Below the pieces are notes generated by a model. The model had not been told where the DNA came from, made no database searches, and saw only the letters and a list, made by a program, of their open reading frames with translations. 64,000 nt of DNA from Streptomyces flaveolus (lineage in GTDB: Bacteria; Actinomycetota; Actinomycetes; Streptomycetales; Streptomycetaceae), in NCBI RefSeq assembly GCF_000716535.1, contig NZ_JNWV01000011.1, forward strand, positions 1 through 64,000, read 5' to 3'. This document shows positions 7,839-16,668 of the stretch, in pieces. Made by a program: the position numbers and the translations under genes. Each line of letters opens with the position of its first letter. Within the stretch, counting starts at the first letter, position 1.

Positions 7839-8840
7839 TCAGGACAGGGGCGGGCCCGCCGGCTGCTCGCCCTCGCCCCGCTCCAGGTGCAGGGTGCGCC
7901 ACTCCCGGGGAGAGAGGCCGTACGCGGCGCGGAAGGTCCGGCTGAAGTGGGCGGGATTGACGAACCCCCAGCGCCGGGCGACCGCCGAGACGGTGGGCGT
8001 CACCCGCCCGCGACGGGCCAGTTCACGCCCGCACGCCTCCAGCCGCCGCTGCTGGATGAGACGGCTGACGGTGATGCCCTCGCCCTCGAAGAGGCGGTGC
8101 AGATAGCGCACGGATATGTGGTGCGCCCGGGCGATGGACTCCGGGGAGAGGGAGGGGTCGCCGAGCTCGCGGTCGATATGGGCCCGGATGCTCAGCAGGA
8201 GATGGTCGCGGCCTTCGTCCGGGTCCCGTCGCGCCTGATCGGTGATCAGGGTGGCGAACAGGTCGACGACATGGCCGGCCAGCCGGTGCCCGACGGCCGC
8301 CGGGTAGGAGGGGGCCGCGTCGGCCAGCGTGGTGAGGAAGGGCCGGAGCACCGCGCCGAAGCCGTGTGCCGTGTCGATCGCGGTACCCGTGACCCGCCTG
8401 ATGTCGCTGTCCGCGACGCCCAGCACATGGCGCGGCACCTGGAAGACATGGGTGGCGAACCGCTGCGGATAGGTGAAGGAGAACGGCCGCGTGGTGTCGT
8501 AGAACACCAGGTCGCCCCCGCCCATCTCGGCCCGCCGGCCGTCCTGGAGGAAGGTGGCGGTGCCCGACACCTGGAGGCCGACCGCCACGAAGGCCTCCGG
8601 TGAACGCTCGATCAGGGCCGATGTGCGACTGACCCGCTTGGCGTCGGCTTCCATGCGGGAGACCCGCAGACAGCCGAGGGAGTCGGTGGTGATCCTGCCG
8701 TCGAACCGCTTGCCGTCGCGCGGGGCCACGGAGACCGGTACCAGTGCCCTGCTCACCGCGTCGTTCCAGTACGCGACCTTCTCCTGGTCCGGCACCGCGT
8801 CGGTCGTCAGCACCACGCTCAACTGGTTCTCCCTCGGCAT
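7839..8840 (-). CDS. AraC family transcriptional regulator with AraC-binding-like N-terminal domain
   Basis: A 333-residue regulator. The N-terminal 200 residues match the AraC_binding_2 type sensor (VAYWNDAVSRALVPVSV, SRTSALIERSPEAFVAVGLQVSG, FYDTTRPFSFTY). The C-terminal 100 residues contain the double HTH: SPESIARAHHISVRYLHRLFEGEG and VSAVARRWGFVNPAHFSRTFRAAYGLSPREWR. I chose the ATG at MPRENQLS because the 15 upstream residues are not like the family. It is convergent with the NB-ARC gene (22-bp gap) and lies downstream of the LysR gene on the same strand. Ligand and targets are unknown. Confidence 0.9.
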   Translation of the reverse strand: MPRENQLSVVLTTDAVPDQEKVAYWNDAVSRALVPVSVAPRDGKRFDGRITTDSLGCLRVSRMEADAKRVSRTSALIERSPEAFVAVGLQVSGTATFLQDGRRAEMGGGDLVFYDTTRPFSFTYPQRFATHVFQVPRHVLGVADSDIRRVTGTAIDTAHGFGAVLRPFLTTLADAAPSYPAAVGHRLAGHVVDLFATLITDQARRDPDEGRDHLLLSIRAHIDRELGDPSLSPESIARAHHISVRYLHRLFEGEGITVSRLIQQRRLEACGRELARRGRVTPTVSAVARRWGFVNPAHFSRTFRAAYGLSPREWRTLHLERGEGEQPAGPPLS

Positions 8841-8931
8841 AGGTGGCACGGGCGCCGTACAGGTCGTGCCGCCCGGACCAGCCAATCAGCCGGCACCCGG
8901 CGATCACCAGGAAGAACGCAGGCAGAAATGA

Positions 8932-9801
8932 TCAGGTGAAGTGCCGCCACAGCGCGGCGACCGCGGGTGACGCCTCACCCGGAGGACGCACCAGCATGAT
9001 CTTCCAGTGGGGTGCATGGTGCCGGAAACCGTACGGGGTCAGGTCGGGGAAGCGGTTCGCGATCGACCGGGGCAGGATGCAGACCCCCAGGTCGTTGCGG
9101 ACCAGCTCGGCCGCCGCCACGATGTCGTTCACCTCGAACGTGGTGGTTCGGTCGACGCCCGCGGCCCGGAAGGCGCGGTCCACCGAGTGACGGATCGCCC
9201 AGCCCGGGCTGAAGTCCACCAGCGGCAGCCGGGCGGCGTCGGCGAGTTCCACCTCACCCTGGGGCGTCGTGGCCCCCACGTCCCGGCGCGGCGACGCCAC
9301 CAGCACCATCTCCTCCTGGGACAGCAACCGGGTGGTCAGCCCGCGCTGCTGCTGGCGGTCCAGCGCGACCACGGCCAGGTCGACCGTGCCCTCGCGCAGC
9401 GCCTGCCGGATGTCGGCGACCGCAGCCTGCCTGAGCTGTACGCCGAGCCCCGGGTGCTCCGCCCGCAGCGCGGCCAGGGCGTGGTGGAGCCCCGCCCAGA
9501 CCCCCTGCATCGTGCCCACCGTGATCCGGCCGCGCAGTTGCCCCCGTACCGCGTCGACCGCCTCCCGGGCGGCTTCCGCGGCCCGCAGGGCGGTGCGCGC
9601 CGCGGGGACGAACGCCTCGCCCGCCGGCGTCAGGGCGACGCGGTGCGTGGTGCGGTCGAAGAGGGGCGTGCCCAGCTCGCGTTCGAGTGCGCGGACCGTG
9701 CCCGACACCGCCGACTGGACCACGTGCAGCCGTCGTGCCGCGGCCGTGAAGCCGCCCGCGTCGGCCACCGCGACGACGACCTCCATCTGCCGCAGATCCA
9801 T
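8932..9801 (-). CDS. LysR family transcriptional regulator
   Basis: A 289-residue LTTR. The N-terminal winged helix is complete (DLRQMEVVVAVADAGGFTAAARRLHVVQSAVSGTVRALERELG, residues about 1-45, then LFDRTTHRVALTPAGEAF). The co-inducer domain starts at RGRITVGTMQGVWAGL. It lies 134 bp after the MFS gene on the same strand, so the MFS-LysR order could be one transcript, with the regulator controlling the exporter. Confidence 0.92.
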   Translation of the reverse strand: MDLRQMEVVVAVADAGGFTAAARRLHVVQSAVSGTVRALERELGTPLFDRTTHRVALTPAGEAFVPAARTALRAAEAAREAVDAVRGQLRGRITVGTMQGVWAGLHHALAALRAEHPGLGVQLRQAAVADIRQALREGTVDLAVVALDRQQQRGLTTRLLSQEEMVLVASPRRDVGATTPQGEVELADAARLPLVDFSPGWAIRHSVDRAFRAAGVDRTTTFEVNDIVAAAELVRNDLGVCILPRSIANRFPDLTPYGFRHHAPHWKIMLVRPPGEASPAVAALWRHFT

Positions 9802-9935
9802 CGTGTGCTCCTTCGGGCGGGTGCCGGAGTGGTTGCCGAGGGGCGGGGCCCGTGCCGCATCGTAGGGTGCGCCCGACAGGGGACGGTCCGTCGGGCGCCT
9901 GCGAGCGGTGTGCCGTCCGGCCTGGCCCGGCGTGC

Positions 9936-11177
9936 TCAGTCGAGGGTGTCCGCGGCCGGGGCCGGCCGCGCCGCCCGGGGCCGCTCGAAGGCCCAGTAGA
10001 CGAGCGCGGCCAGCGGGAGCGCGGCGCCCAGGACGGTGACGGCGGCCCAGCCCCCGGCGTGGTAGACCGTGGACCCGAGCTGGGAGCCGGCCGCGCCGCC
10101 GACGAAGAACAGGGCGATGAAGGCACTGTTCAGACGGGCCCGGGCACCGGGGTCGAGGGCGTAGATGGTGTGCTGTCCGAGGATGAGCGTCGCCTGTACG
10201 GCCATGTCGATCAGGATCGCGGCCAGGGCTATCAGCACGATGCTGTGTCCGCCCACACCGGCGAGCACGAAGGCCAGCGCGGCGACCACGAACGCGGCAC
10301 CGGTCATGGGACGGGTGAGTCCTCGGTCGGCCCAGTGCCCGGCGAACGGCGCCACCGCCGCACCCGCCGCGCCCACGAGCGCGAAGACGCCGACGCCGAT
10401 CGGCGAGTAGTGGAAGCGGGGACCGGTCAGGACGAAGGAGACCGTGGTCCAGAACGCGCTGAACGCGCCGAACATCGCCGCCTGGTACAGCCCGCGGCGC
10501 AGCAGCGCGGGATGGGTGCGCACCAGCCGGACCGTGGAACGCAGCACGTGGTGGTACGGGACGGAGGTGGTGGGGGCCTGATCGGGGAGAGCGGCGCGCA
10601 GCGCCACCGTGAGGACGGCCATCAGGGCGGCGGAGCCGAGGAAGACCACCCGCCAGCCGGCGACGTCGGAGACCAGGCTGCTGAGGGTCCTCGAGAGCAG
10701 GATGCCGGTGAGGAGACCGCTCATGACCCGGCCGACGACCCGGCCCCTGGCGTGGTCCGGGGCGAGGCTGGCGGCGAAGGGCACCAGGATCTGGGCCACG
10801 ACCGAGGTGGCACCGCTGATCAGCGCGGCGATCAGCAGCACGGGGAAGTTCGGGGCCAGTCCCGCCACCACGAGGGCGGCCGTCGTGACGATCAGCAGGA
10901 TGGACACCAGATTGCGCTTCTCCAGCCGGTCGCCGAGCGGCACCAGGAAGATCATGCCGAGGACGTAGCCGATCTGGGTCAGGGTGATCAGCGTGCCCGC
11001 GGTGGCCGTGCCGATCCCGAACACGTCGCTCAACGACGACAGCAGCGGCTGCGCGTAGTACAGGTTGGCGACCGTCATCCCGGACGCGACGGCCAGGAGC
11101 GCGACCAGCCCGCCGGGCACGCCGTGCGCCTCCCGCGCCGAATCGGTCCTACGGCGGAGATCACGTGGTGTGGACAT
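9936..11177 (-). CDS. MFS transporter, DHA1-type drug exporter
   Basis: A 413-residue, 12-helix major facilitator. The cytoplasmic loop 2-3 motif is present as PLGDRLEKRNLV, and motif C-like small-residue packing occurs in helix 5 (LLTGILLSRTLSSLVSDVAGWR). A charged tail ends with PRAARPAPAADT. The overall pattern resembles YnfM/inner-membrane efflux carriers. ATG at 11177 was preferred to GTG at 11183 because GAAGG lies five bases before the ATG. A perfect inverted repeat at 11259-11279 is well placed to control it; the LysR gene downstream is the obvious regulator. Confidence 0.9.
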   Translation of the reverse strand: MSTPRDLRRRTDSAREAHGVPGGLVALLAVASGMTVANLYYAQPLLSSLSDVFGIGTATAGTLITLTQIGYVLGMIFLVPLGDRLEKRNLVSILLIVTTAALVVAGLAPNFPVLLIAALISGATSVVAQILVPFAASLAPDHARGRVVGRVMSGLLTGILLSRTLSSLVSDVAGWRVVFLGSAALMAVLTVALRAALPDQAPTTSVPYHHVLRSTVRLVRTHPALLRRGLYQAAMFGAFSAFWTTVSFVLTGPRFHYSPIGVGVFALVGAAGAAVAPFAGHWADRGLTRPMTGAAFVVAALAFVLAGVGGHSIVLIALAAILIDMAVQATLILGQHTIYALDPGARARLNSAFIALFFVGGAAGSQLGSTVYHAGGWAAVTVLGAALPLAALVYWAFERPRAARPAPAADTLD

Positions 11178-11258
11178 GTGCACCTTCTTTCGTCATGCAG
11201 GCACAACGACCTGGCCGCCGGCCGGCTTCCGCACCTGGCGCGATCGTTCGGGATGTCT

Positions 11259-11279
11259 GTCATCTCGTCCGGAGATGAC
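11259..11279. promoter_or_regulatory. perfect 8-bp inverted repeat upstream of the MFS gene
   Basis: GTCATCTC-GTCCG-GAGATGAC lies 82 bp upstream of the MFS ATG, within the 463-bp divergent region separating it from the esterase gene. The form is that of a dimeric repressor or TetR/LysR operator; which protein binds is unknown. The rest of 11184-11640 holds no convincing gene. Confidence 0.55.
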
Positions 11280-11640
11280 GCACGAGTAGATCGGGCGCCG
11301 ACCCTGGATGCGGGTGCCCGGCGCCTCTTGCCGGGGGGCGCACGCGGCGATGCCTCACCGCGCACGGCTCATGCCCCTGTCCGCATGGACCCCCCCCGGC
11401 GGTCTCCTCGCGCGCCGGCGCCGCCGCCCGCGTCACCGGACCGAAACTGTGCACGCAGCGGCAAGTATCCGTGGCACGGTGCCGCTCGCATCCCGTTCGC
11501 CGCGCCCTAGGCTGGGTAGCCGTGTCGGTGGCGCCGCCTCCGGCGCCGCACGCCTGCCTGCCCGGCCGCGGGGGAGGGGCCGGCACCCCTTCCGACGGTC
11601 CGGTCCTTCGAGCGGCCGGGCCTCCGCGCAGGAGTTCTCT

Positions 11641-12618
11641 TTGCAAGACGACGTTCCCGCCCCTCGGGCCGCGCCTGTCCTGGAGCGGCTGGCACGCGCC
11701 TTCGTCGAGACGCACGCACTGCCCGCGTCCTCGGATCCGGGCGCGGCCGGCGCCAAGGCGCGGATGGCGTCCTTGTGGACCGGTGACGGCGGTGCCGAGC
11801 CGGACATCGAGGAGGAGTGGCTGGCCCTGCCGGGCAGCGGTGGCCAGCGCGTCCGCGTGCGCGTCCTGCGCCCCGCCGGCAGTGACGAGGCCCTCCCGGT
11901 GGTGCTCTACCTGCACGGACTGGGCTGGATGCTGACCGATGCGTACGCGCACCGGCATCTGCTCGCGGACCTCGTCCTCGGAGCGGACGCCGCCGTGGTC
12001 GTCCCGGAGTACGACGCGCCGGAGGACGTCCGCTATCCGGGCGCCGTCGAGCGGGCGTACACCGTGGCCCGGTGGATCGCCCGGCACGGCTCGGAATGCC
12101 GGCTGGACGGGAGCAGGATGGCCGTCGTCGGCGCCAGCGCGGGCGCCCAGCACGCCGCCTCGCTCGCCCTCCTGGCGCGGCAGCGCGGTGGCCCGGCCCT
12201 CCGGCACCAGGTGCTGCTCTGCCCGGTGACCGACGCCGCGATGGACACCCCCTCCTACGACCAGTTCGCCGACGGCTACTTCCTGAGCCGCGCCGTCATG
12301 CGCGACTACTGGGAGCAGTACGCACCGGACCCACGGATCCGGACGCACGACACCGTCTCCCCGCTGCGCGCGCCCACCCGGTCGCTGCGGGGCCTGCCGC
12401 CGACGCTCGTCCTCACCGCCGAGGCGGACGTGCTCCGCGACGAGGGCGAGGCCTACGCCTCCCACCTGAGGGAGGCGGACGTCCCCGTCGTGTCCATCCG
12501 CTACCACGGGACGATCCACGGCTTCGTGCTCTTCGACCCGCTCCGCGGCACCGACGCCTCCCGGGCGGCCCGCATCCAGGTCACGGACACCCTGCACACC
12601 GCGCTGCACGCCGCCTGA
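11641..12618 (+). CDS. alpha/beta hydrolase, hormone-sensitive-lipase type esterase, TTG start
   Basis: A 325-residue enzyme. The HSL oxyanion motif reads YLHGLGW (normally HGGGW), the nucleophile elbow is GASAG (Ser near residue 169), and the catalytic acid and base are in EADVLRDEGE and GTIHGFV. Such enzymes hydrolyse short-chain esters. The only start that fits is TTG at 11641: AGGAG at 11630-11634 lies six bases upstream, and the coding character begins there, while the long upstream extension of the frame is arginine/proline-rich noise. The second glycine of HGGG replaced by leucine could alter the oxyanion hole. It is divergent from the MFS gene. Confidence 0.85.
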   Translation: MQDDVPAPRAAPVLERLARAFVETHALPASSDPGAAGAKARMASLWTGDGGAEPDIEEEWLALPGSGGQRVRVRVLRPAGSDEALPVVLYLHGLGWMLTDAYAHRHLLADLVLGADAAVVVPEYDAPEDVRYPGAVERAYTVARWIARHGSECRLDGSRMAVVGASAGAQHAASLALLARQRGGPALRHQVLLCPVTDAAMDTPSYDQFADGYFLSRAVMRDYWEQYAPDPRIRTHDTVSPLRAPTRSLRGLPPTLVLTAEADVLRDEGEAYASHLREADVPVVSIRYHGTIHGFVLFDPLRGTDASRAARIQVTDTLHTALHAA

Positions 12619-12751
12619 CCCGCCCCGGCCGCGCGGTTCCCCGCCGTCCGGATCGCGCCCCACCCCGCGCGGATGCGTCAGGACCAGGTCGTGCGGCGGA
12701 CTCGCGCGCAGCCGTTCCGCCGCCCGCACCACCACGTGTCCGAGAAGAGAT

Positions 12752-12766
12752 ACGGGTCTTACCCGT
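12752..12766. promoter_or_regulatory. inverted repeat in the 415-bp gap between esterase and next hydrolase
   Basis: ACGGGT-CTT-ACCCGT is a perfect 6-bp repeat 268 bp upstream of the hydrolase start at 13034. The gap 12619-13033 contains no gene I can support. It also holds a CCTAGG near 12858, resembling a GC-context -10 region, but no good -35. Confidence 0.35.
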
Positions 12767-13033
12767 TGGGGGCTCCCCTGGACGCGCCGGCGGTCCGTGA
12801 GCGCGCACAGGCCACAGACGGTGCACAGACAGTCAATCCGCCCCCTTGCGCCCGCCCTAGGGTTTCGGACGTACCGGAGGTTTCGCCCACGGCGTGGTGG
12901 CGCGTTCCGCGCACGAACCGGACCACCGGCCTGTCCGGACGTCTCGCGGCCCCGGCACCCGCCCACGAGCCATCCACCCGCCCGGCAGTCCGGCGCGGGC
13001 CGGCACCCACCCCAGCGACCAGGGAGTTCCCCC

Positions 13034-13759
13034 ATGTCCCGTACCGACCGACCGACCGTCGTCCTCGTCCACGGAGCCTTCGCCGACGCCTCCAGCTACG
13101 CGGAGGTCATCCCCCGGCTGATCGCCCGCGGCTTCGACGTCGTCGCCCCGGCCGTGCCCAACCGCAGCCTCATCGGGGACGCCGCCTACGTCGCCGCGAT
13201 CGTCCGTCAGATCCCCGGCCCCGTCGTCCTGGTGGGCCACTCCTACGGCGGTGCCGTCATCACGGTCGCCGGCACCGAGGACAACGTCAGCGCACTGGTC
13301 TACCTGGCCGGTTACGCCCTGGAGGAGGGCGAGAGCCTCGGCGAGCTGCAGGGCCGCTTCCCCGACTCCGACCTGGCCGCCGCCCTCGTCTACACCCCGT
13401 TCCCGGTCGAGGGTTCGGACCAGCCCGGGACCGACGTGTCGGTCCGGCCCGACAGGTTCCCGGCCATCTTCGCCGCGGACGTCGACCCCCGCCTCACCTC
13501 CGTCCTCGCCGTGTCCCAGCGCCCGCTGGCCGCGCTGGCCTTCTCCGAGGCGGCCCCGGCCGCGGCCTGGAAGACGAAGCCGTCCTGGGGCCTGGTCGCC
13601 TCGGCCGACCACACCATCAACCCCGACGTGGAGCGCTACGGCTACCGGCGGGCCGGCATGACCACCGTCGAGGTGGACTCCTCCCACCTGGTCATGCTCG
13701 CCCACCCCGAGCGGGTCGTCGACCTCATCGAGGACGCCGTCCGGGGCACCTCCGGCTGA
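13034..13759 (+). CDS. small alpha/beta hydrolase, cytoplasmic paralogue
   Basis: A 241-residue alpha/beta fold enzyme. It opens with VVLVHGAFADASSY, has the nucleophile elbow GHSYGG (Ser near residue 79), an acid in SADHTIN and a catalytic histidine in SSHLVMLAHP. This set is typical of the pimeloyl-ACP-methylesterase / salicylate-esterase-like group often annotated simply as alpha/beta hydrolase. AGGGAG seven bases before ATG supports the start. The next gene is a clear paralogue with an export signal, so this pair arose by duplication and may act on related substrates inside and outside the cell. The substrate is unknown. Confidence 0.9.
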   Translation: MSRTDRPTVVLVHGAFADASSYAEVIPRLIARGFDVVAPAVPNRSLIGDAAYVAAIVRQIPGPVVLVGHSYGGAVITVAGTEDNVSALVYLAGYALEEGESLGELQGRFPDSDLAAALVYTPFPVEGSDQPGTDVSVRPDRFPAIFAADVDPRLTSVLAVSQRPLAALAFSEAAPAAAWKTKPSWGLVASADHTINPDVERYGYRRAGMTTVEVDSSHLVMLAHPERVVDLIEDAVRGTSG

Positions 13760-13826
13760 CCACGGCCGCACCCGCCCGGCCGTCGACCCGCGGCATCCAC
13801 CGTCCGCCCCTGACAGAGAGCGAACC

Positions 13827-14675
13827 ATGAACCCACCGATCTCGCGCCGTACCGTGACCACGTCCCTCCTGGCCGGCGCCGCCGCCCTGGGCACCGCCGG
13901 AATCGCGCACGCGGCACCGGCCGCCGGCCGTCCGGCCACCGGACACGGCCGCCCGGCCGACCCCACCATCGTCCTGATCCACGGCGCGTTCGCCGACGGC
14001 TCCAGCTGGCGCGCCGTCGTCCAGCGACTGCTGCGGCAGGGCCACCGCGTGCTGACGCCCGCCCTGCCCCTGCGCGGACTGGCGAGCGACGCCGCCTACA
14101 TCCGCAGCGTCCTGGAGAGCGTCGGCGGACCGATCGTCCTGGTCGGCCACTCCTACGGCGGCGCCGTCATCAGCCAGGCCGCGGCCGACCTCCCGCGCGT
14201 CAAGGCGCTGGTCTACATCGCCGCCTTCGTCCCCGAGATCGGGGAGAGCGCCCTGCAACTCACCGACAAGTTCCCCGGCAGCACCCTGGGACAGGCGACC
14301 GTCACCCAGCACTACCCGCTGCCCGACGGCGGCCAGGGCGAGGAACTGGTCATCAGGAAGGACCTCTTCCGCAACCAGTTCGCCGCCGGCGTCCCCGTGC
14401 CGACCGCCCAGGTCATGGCCGCCGGCCAGCGCCCGATCACCCTGGCCGCGCTCCAGGAACCGGCCACCGCCGCCGCGTGGAAGAAGATCCCGAGCTGGTA
14501 CCTCGTGGCCGCCGAGGACCGCAACATCCCGCCGGCCGCCGAACGCTGGATGGCCGAGCGCGCCCACGCCCACACCGTCACCGTCCGCGCCCCGCACGCG
14601 GTGTCCGTGAGCGACCCGGGCCCCGTCACCGACCTGATCCTGCGCGCGGCCCGGTCCGTCCGCTCCGCCCACTGA
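13827..14675 (+). CDS. small alpha/beta hydrolase, exported (Tat) paralogue
   Basis: A 282-residue protein with a twin-arginine signal (SRRTVTTSLLAGAAALGTAGIAHA-AP, cleavage near residue 30). The mature part aligns with the preceding protein throughout: VLIHGAFADGSSW, GHSYGG with the nucleophile, VAAEDRNIPP and the terminal histidine in APHAVSVSDP. A shared LVYIAAFVPEIGES core matches LVYLAGYALEEGES upstream. The 67-bp gap and shared strand suggest one transcript, with the DUF4232 lipoprotein gene following. It is probably active at the cell surface. Confidence 0.9.
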   Translation: MNPPISRRTVTTSLLAGAAALGTAGIAHAAPAAGRPATGHGRPADPTIVLIHGAFADGSSWRAVVQRLLRQGHRVLTPALPLRGLASDAAYIRSVLESVGGPIVLVGHSYGGAVISQAAADLPRVKALVYIAAFVPEIGESALQLTDKFPGSTLGQATVTQHYPLPDGGQGEELVIRKDLFRNQFAAGVPVPTAQVMAAGQRPITLAALQEPATAAAWKKIPSWYLVAAEDRNIPPAAERWMAERAHAHTVTVRAPHAVSVSDPGPVTDLILRAARSVRSAH

Positions 14676-14760
14676 CCCGACCCGCCGCCCGTTCCCGCGC
14701 CGGCCCCTGGCCGGCGCGCGCACCCGCCACGGCGCCCGTGAGCCCCGAGGAAGAAGCACC

Positions 14761-15411
14761 ATGACGTACCGTCGCATCCTGCCCGCCGTGCTGGCCTGCT
14801 GCGCCGTGCTGACCGCGTGTACGGGCCACAGCGCGGACGGCGCCTCCGGGGCCGCCCCGTCCCCGTCCGCGTCGGCCGCCACCGGTACGCCGTCGGCGAC
14901 CGGTCCGGGGCCCGCCGGCGGCGGCACCTCCACCACCTCGGAGCCCACCGGCGCCGGTACGGGGACATCATCTTCCGCCGCACCGGCACCGGAACGCTGC
15001 CGCACCTCCGACCTGAGGGCGTCCCTCGGACCGAACCACCCCGGCGCCGGGCAGGAGAACTTCGCCCTCGTGCTGACCAACCGGTCCCCGCGCCCGTGCA
15101 GCCTGTACGGCTTCCCGGGTGTGGCCTTCGTGAACGGGGCGGGCGAAGCCGTCACGCCGGACCCCGAGCGAGCCACCGACCAGCGGGAACAGCGGGTGAC
15201 GCTCGCCCCGGGGGCCGACGCCTGGTCGGCGCTGAGCTACACCGATCCGGCGATCACCGGCGTCACCACCGTCACGCCACGAACCCTGCTGGTCACCCCG
15301 CCTGACGAGACCACCTCCCTCCCGGTCCCCTGGACCGGCGGCAAGGTCTCTAACACGGGAAAGGCGTCCGCGCCCCGGGTCGGTCCCCTCAGTCCGGGCA
15401 GCGGGGCCTGA
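14761..15411 (+). CDS. DUF4232 lipoprotein
   Basis: A 216-residue lipoprotein. The lipobox LTAC is at residues 17-20, followed by a Ser/Pro/Thr-rich linker to about residue 80 and a DUF4232 beta-sandwich with cysteines in ERCRTSDL and PRPCSLYGFPG. DUF4232 proteins are abundant in actinobacterial envelopes and have no assigned function. The ATG follows CCCGAGGAAGAAGC. It is probably cotranscribed with the two hydrolase genes upstream. Confidence 0.85.
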   Translation: MTYRRILPAVLACCAVLTACTGHSADGASGAAPSPSASAATGTPSATGPGPAGGGTSTTSEPTGAGTGTSSSAAPAPERCRTSDLRASLGPNHPGAGQENFALVLTNRSPRPCSLYGFPGVAFVNGAGEAVTPDPERATDQREQRVTLAPGADAWSALSYTDPAITGVTTVTPRTLLVTPPDETTSLPVPWTGGKVSNTGKASAPRVGPLSPGSGA

Positions 15412-15467
15412 CACCTCCTTTCCAGCCCCGCCCCGTCCCGTTGTGAACAAGCACCCCAGGAGCCAGT

Positions 15468-16112
15468 GTGTCCCGCACCCGCCTCCGCGGTTTCTCCCGG
15501 TCCGACACCACCCGCGCGGAGGCCTTCAGCGACGGCGTACTCGCCATCGCCGTCACGCTGCTGGCCCTCGGGCTGGCCGATCCACCGCACCGGCCGGGCG
15601 GCCTCGGCCACGCGCTGCTGGCGCAGTGGCCCGCCTACCTCGGCTATCTGGCCTCCTTCGGATACGTGTCGGTCATCTGGCTGAACCACCACCAGGCCTT
15701 CGTACGGGTCCGTGTGATGGACCGCGGGCTGCACGCCGCGAATCTGCTGCTGCTGTTCAGCACGGCGGCGCTGTCGTTCCCCACCGCGGTCGTCGCGGAC
15801 GCGCTCCAGGCGGACCCCGCCGGGGCCGACGCCCGGGTCGCCGTCGCCCTGTACGCCGGACTGGCGGCGGTGATGTGCCTGAGCTGGGTGGCCTTCTACC
15901 ACCAACTGGCCCGCCACCCCGAGCTGTTGACACCGGACGTGGAGAGCACCTACGTACGGCACGGGCGCCTGCGCTCCTGGGTGGGAGCCCTCGCGTACGC
16001 CGCCGCCGGGCTCCTCGGGATCCTCGTCGCGCCGCTGGCGGCGGTCGCCGTCTTCGTCGTGCTCCCGGTCTTCTACTTCATCACCAGCGAAGGGCTCCCC
16101 GAGGAACGGTGA
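15468..16112 (+). CDS. TMEM175-family (DUF1211) potassium channel
   Basis: A 214-residue membrane protein. The signature of helix 1 is AEAFSDGVLAIAVTLL with the FSDG motif of bacterial TMEM175 channels, then WPAYLGYLASFGYVSVIWLNHH, another family hallmark. About six hydrophobic helices are visible, which fits a half-channel that assembles as a tetramer. Bacterial homologues conduct K+. The start is GTG at 15468 with CAGGAG upstream. No regulator is adjacent, and a decayed LysR gene follows. Confidence 0.88.
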   Translation: MSRTRLRGFSRSDTTRAEAFSDGVLAIAVTLLALGLADPPHRPGGLGHALLAQWPAYLGYLASFGYVSVIWLNHHQAFVRVRVMDRGLHAANLLLLFSTAALSFPTAVVADALQADPAGADARVAVALYAGLAAVMCLSWVAFYHQLARHPELLTPDVESTYVRHGRLRSWVGALAYAAAGLLGILVAPLAAVAVFVVLPVFYFITSEGLPEER

Positions 16113-16275
16113 ACGGACGCGGCTCCCTCAGCCGGCGGACCCCGTGACGGGTTCTGGCGGGCGCCGGGCCGGCAGGGTGAGGACGGCTGCCCCTGGTGCG
16201 GCCACGAGCCGAACGCGCCGGCCGAGGCCGCCTTGCCCCCATCGGCGCCGGGCAGCACCACCAGGGCCTCTCCCC

Positions 16276-16650
16276 ATCCCGCTCCTCCACGAGCGCTGCG
16301 TCGGCCTGGTCGCCGTGGCCCCGACCACCCGCGCGTCCGTCACCCTGGCCGAGCCGGCGGCCGAGCCCACGCCACGGTGTACGGCACCAGTGGTCACGTC
16401 GTCCCCCGGTCCGCGCTCGTGGAGCGGACCGACCTGATCGCGATCGTCCCCGAGTACGTCGGGGAGGTCTTCGCCGCTGCCCACCGCCTGCGCCTGGTAC
16501 GCCTCCCGTTCGACACCGAGCCGGTCGAGGTCGTGCTCTACGCCCGGCACGGGGCCTCCCGCAGCCCGTCCCAGCGCCGGCTCGTCCAGTTCGTGGCGGA
16601 CGTGCTGGGCGAACGGGTCAGCCCGGCCCAACTGCCGCGGCGCGCCTGGA
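16276..16650 (+). pseudogene. decayed LysR family regulator, C-terminal effector domain only
   Basis: Two frames together encode an LTTR substrate-binding domain. In the first frame, LLHERCVGLVAVAPTTRASVTL (described in part) ends near 16370; a shift then continues with VYGTSGHVVPRSALVERTDLIAIVPEYVG and LPFDTEPVEVVLYARHG, ending at FVADVL. These match the second half of LysR proteins (ERCVGLV..HP, a loop, DLIAIVPE, then the final helix). No DNA-binding domain lies upstream, and the second frame has no stop near the expected end but runs on over the opposite gene. At least one frameshift and a 5' deletion are therefore needed. Confidence 0.6.
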
Positions 16651-16668
16651 ACCTGTCCGGGCGGCCGG

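Noticed and set aside
12673..13830. Long plus-strand frame overlapping the first small alpha/beta hydrolase
   Set aside because: It is an out-of-frame Arg/Pro-rich reading of the hydrolase gene with no ribosome site.
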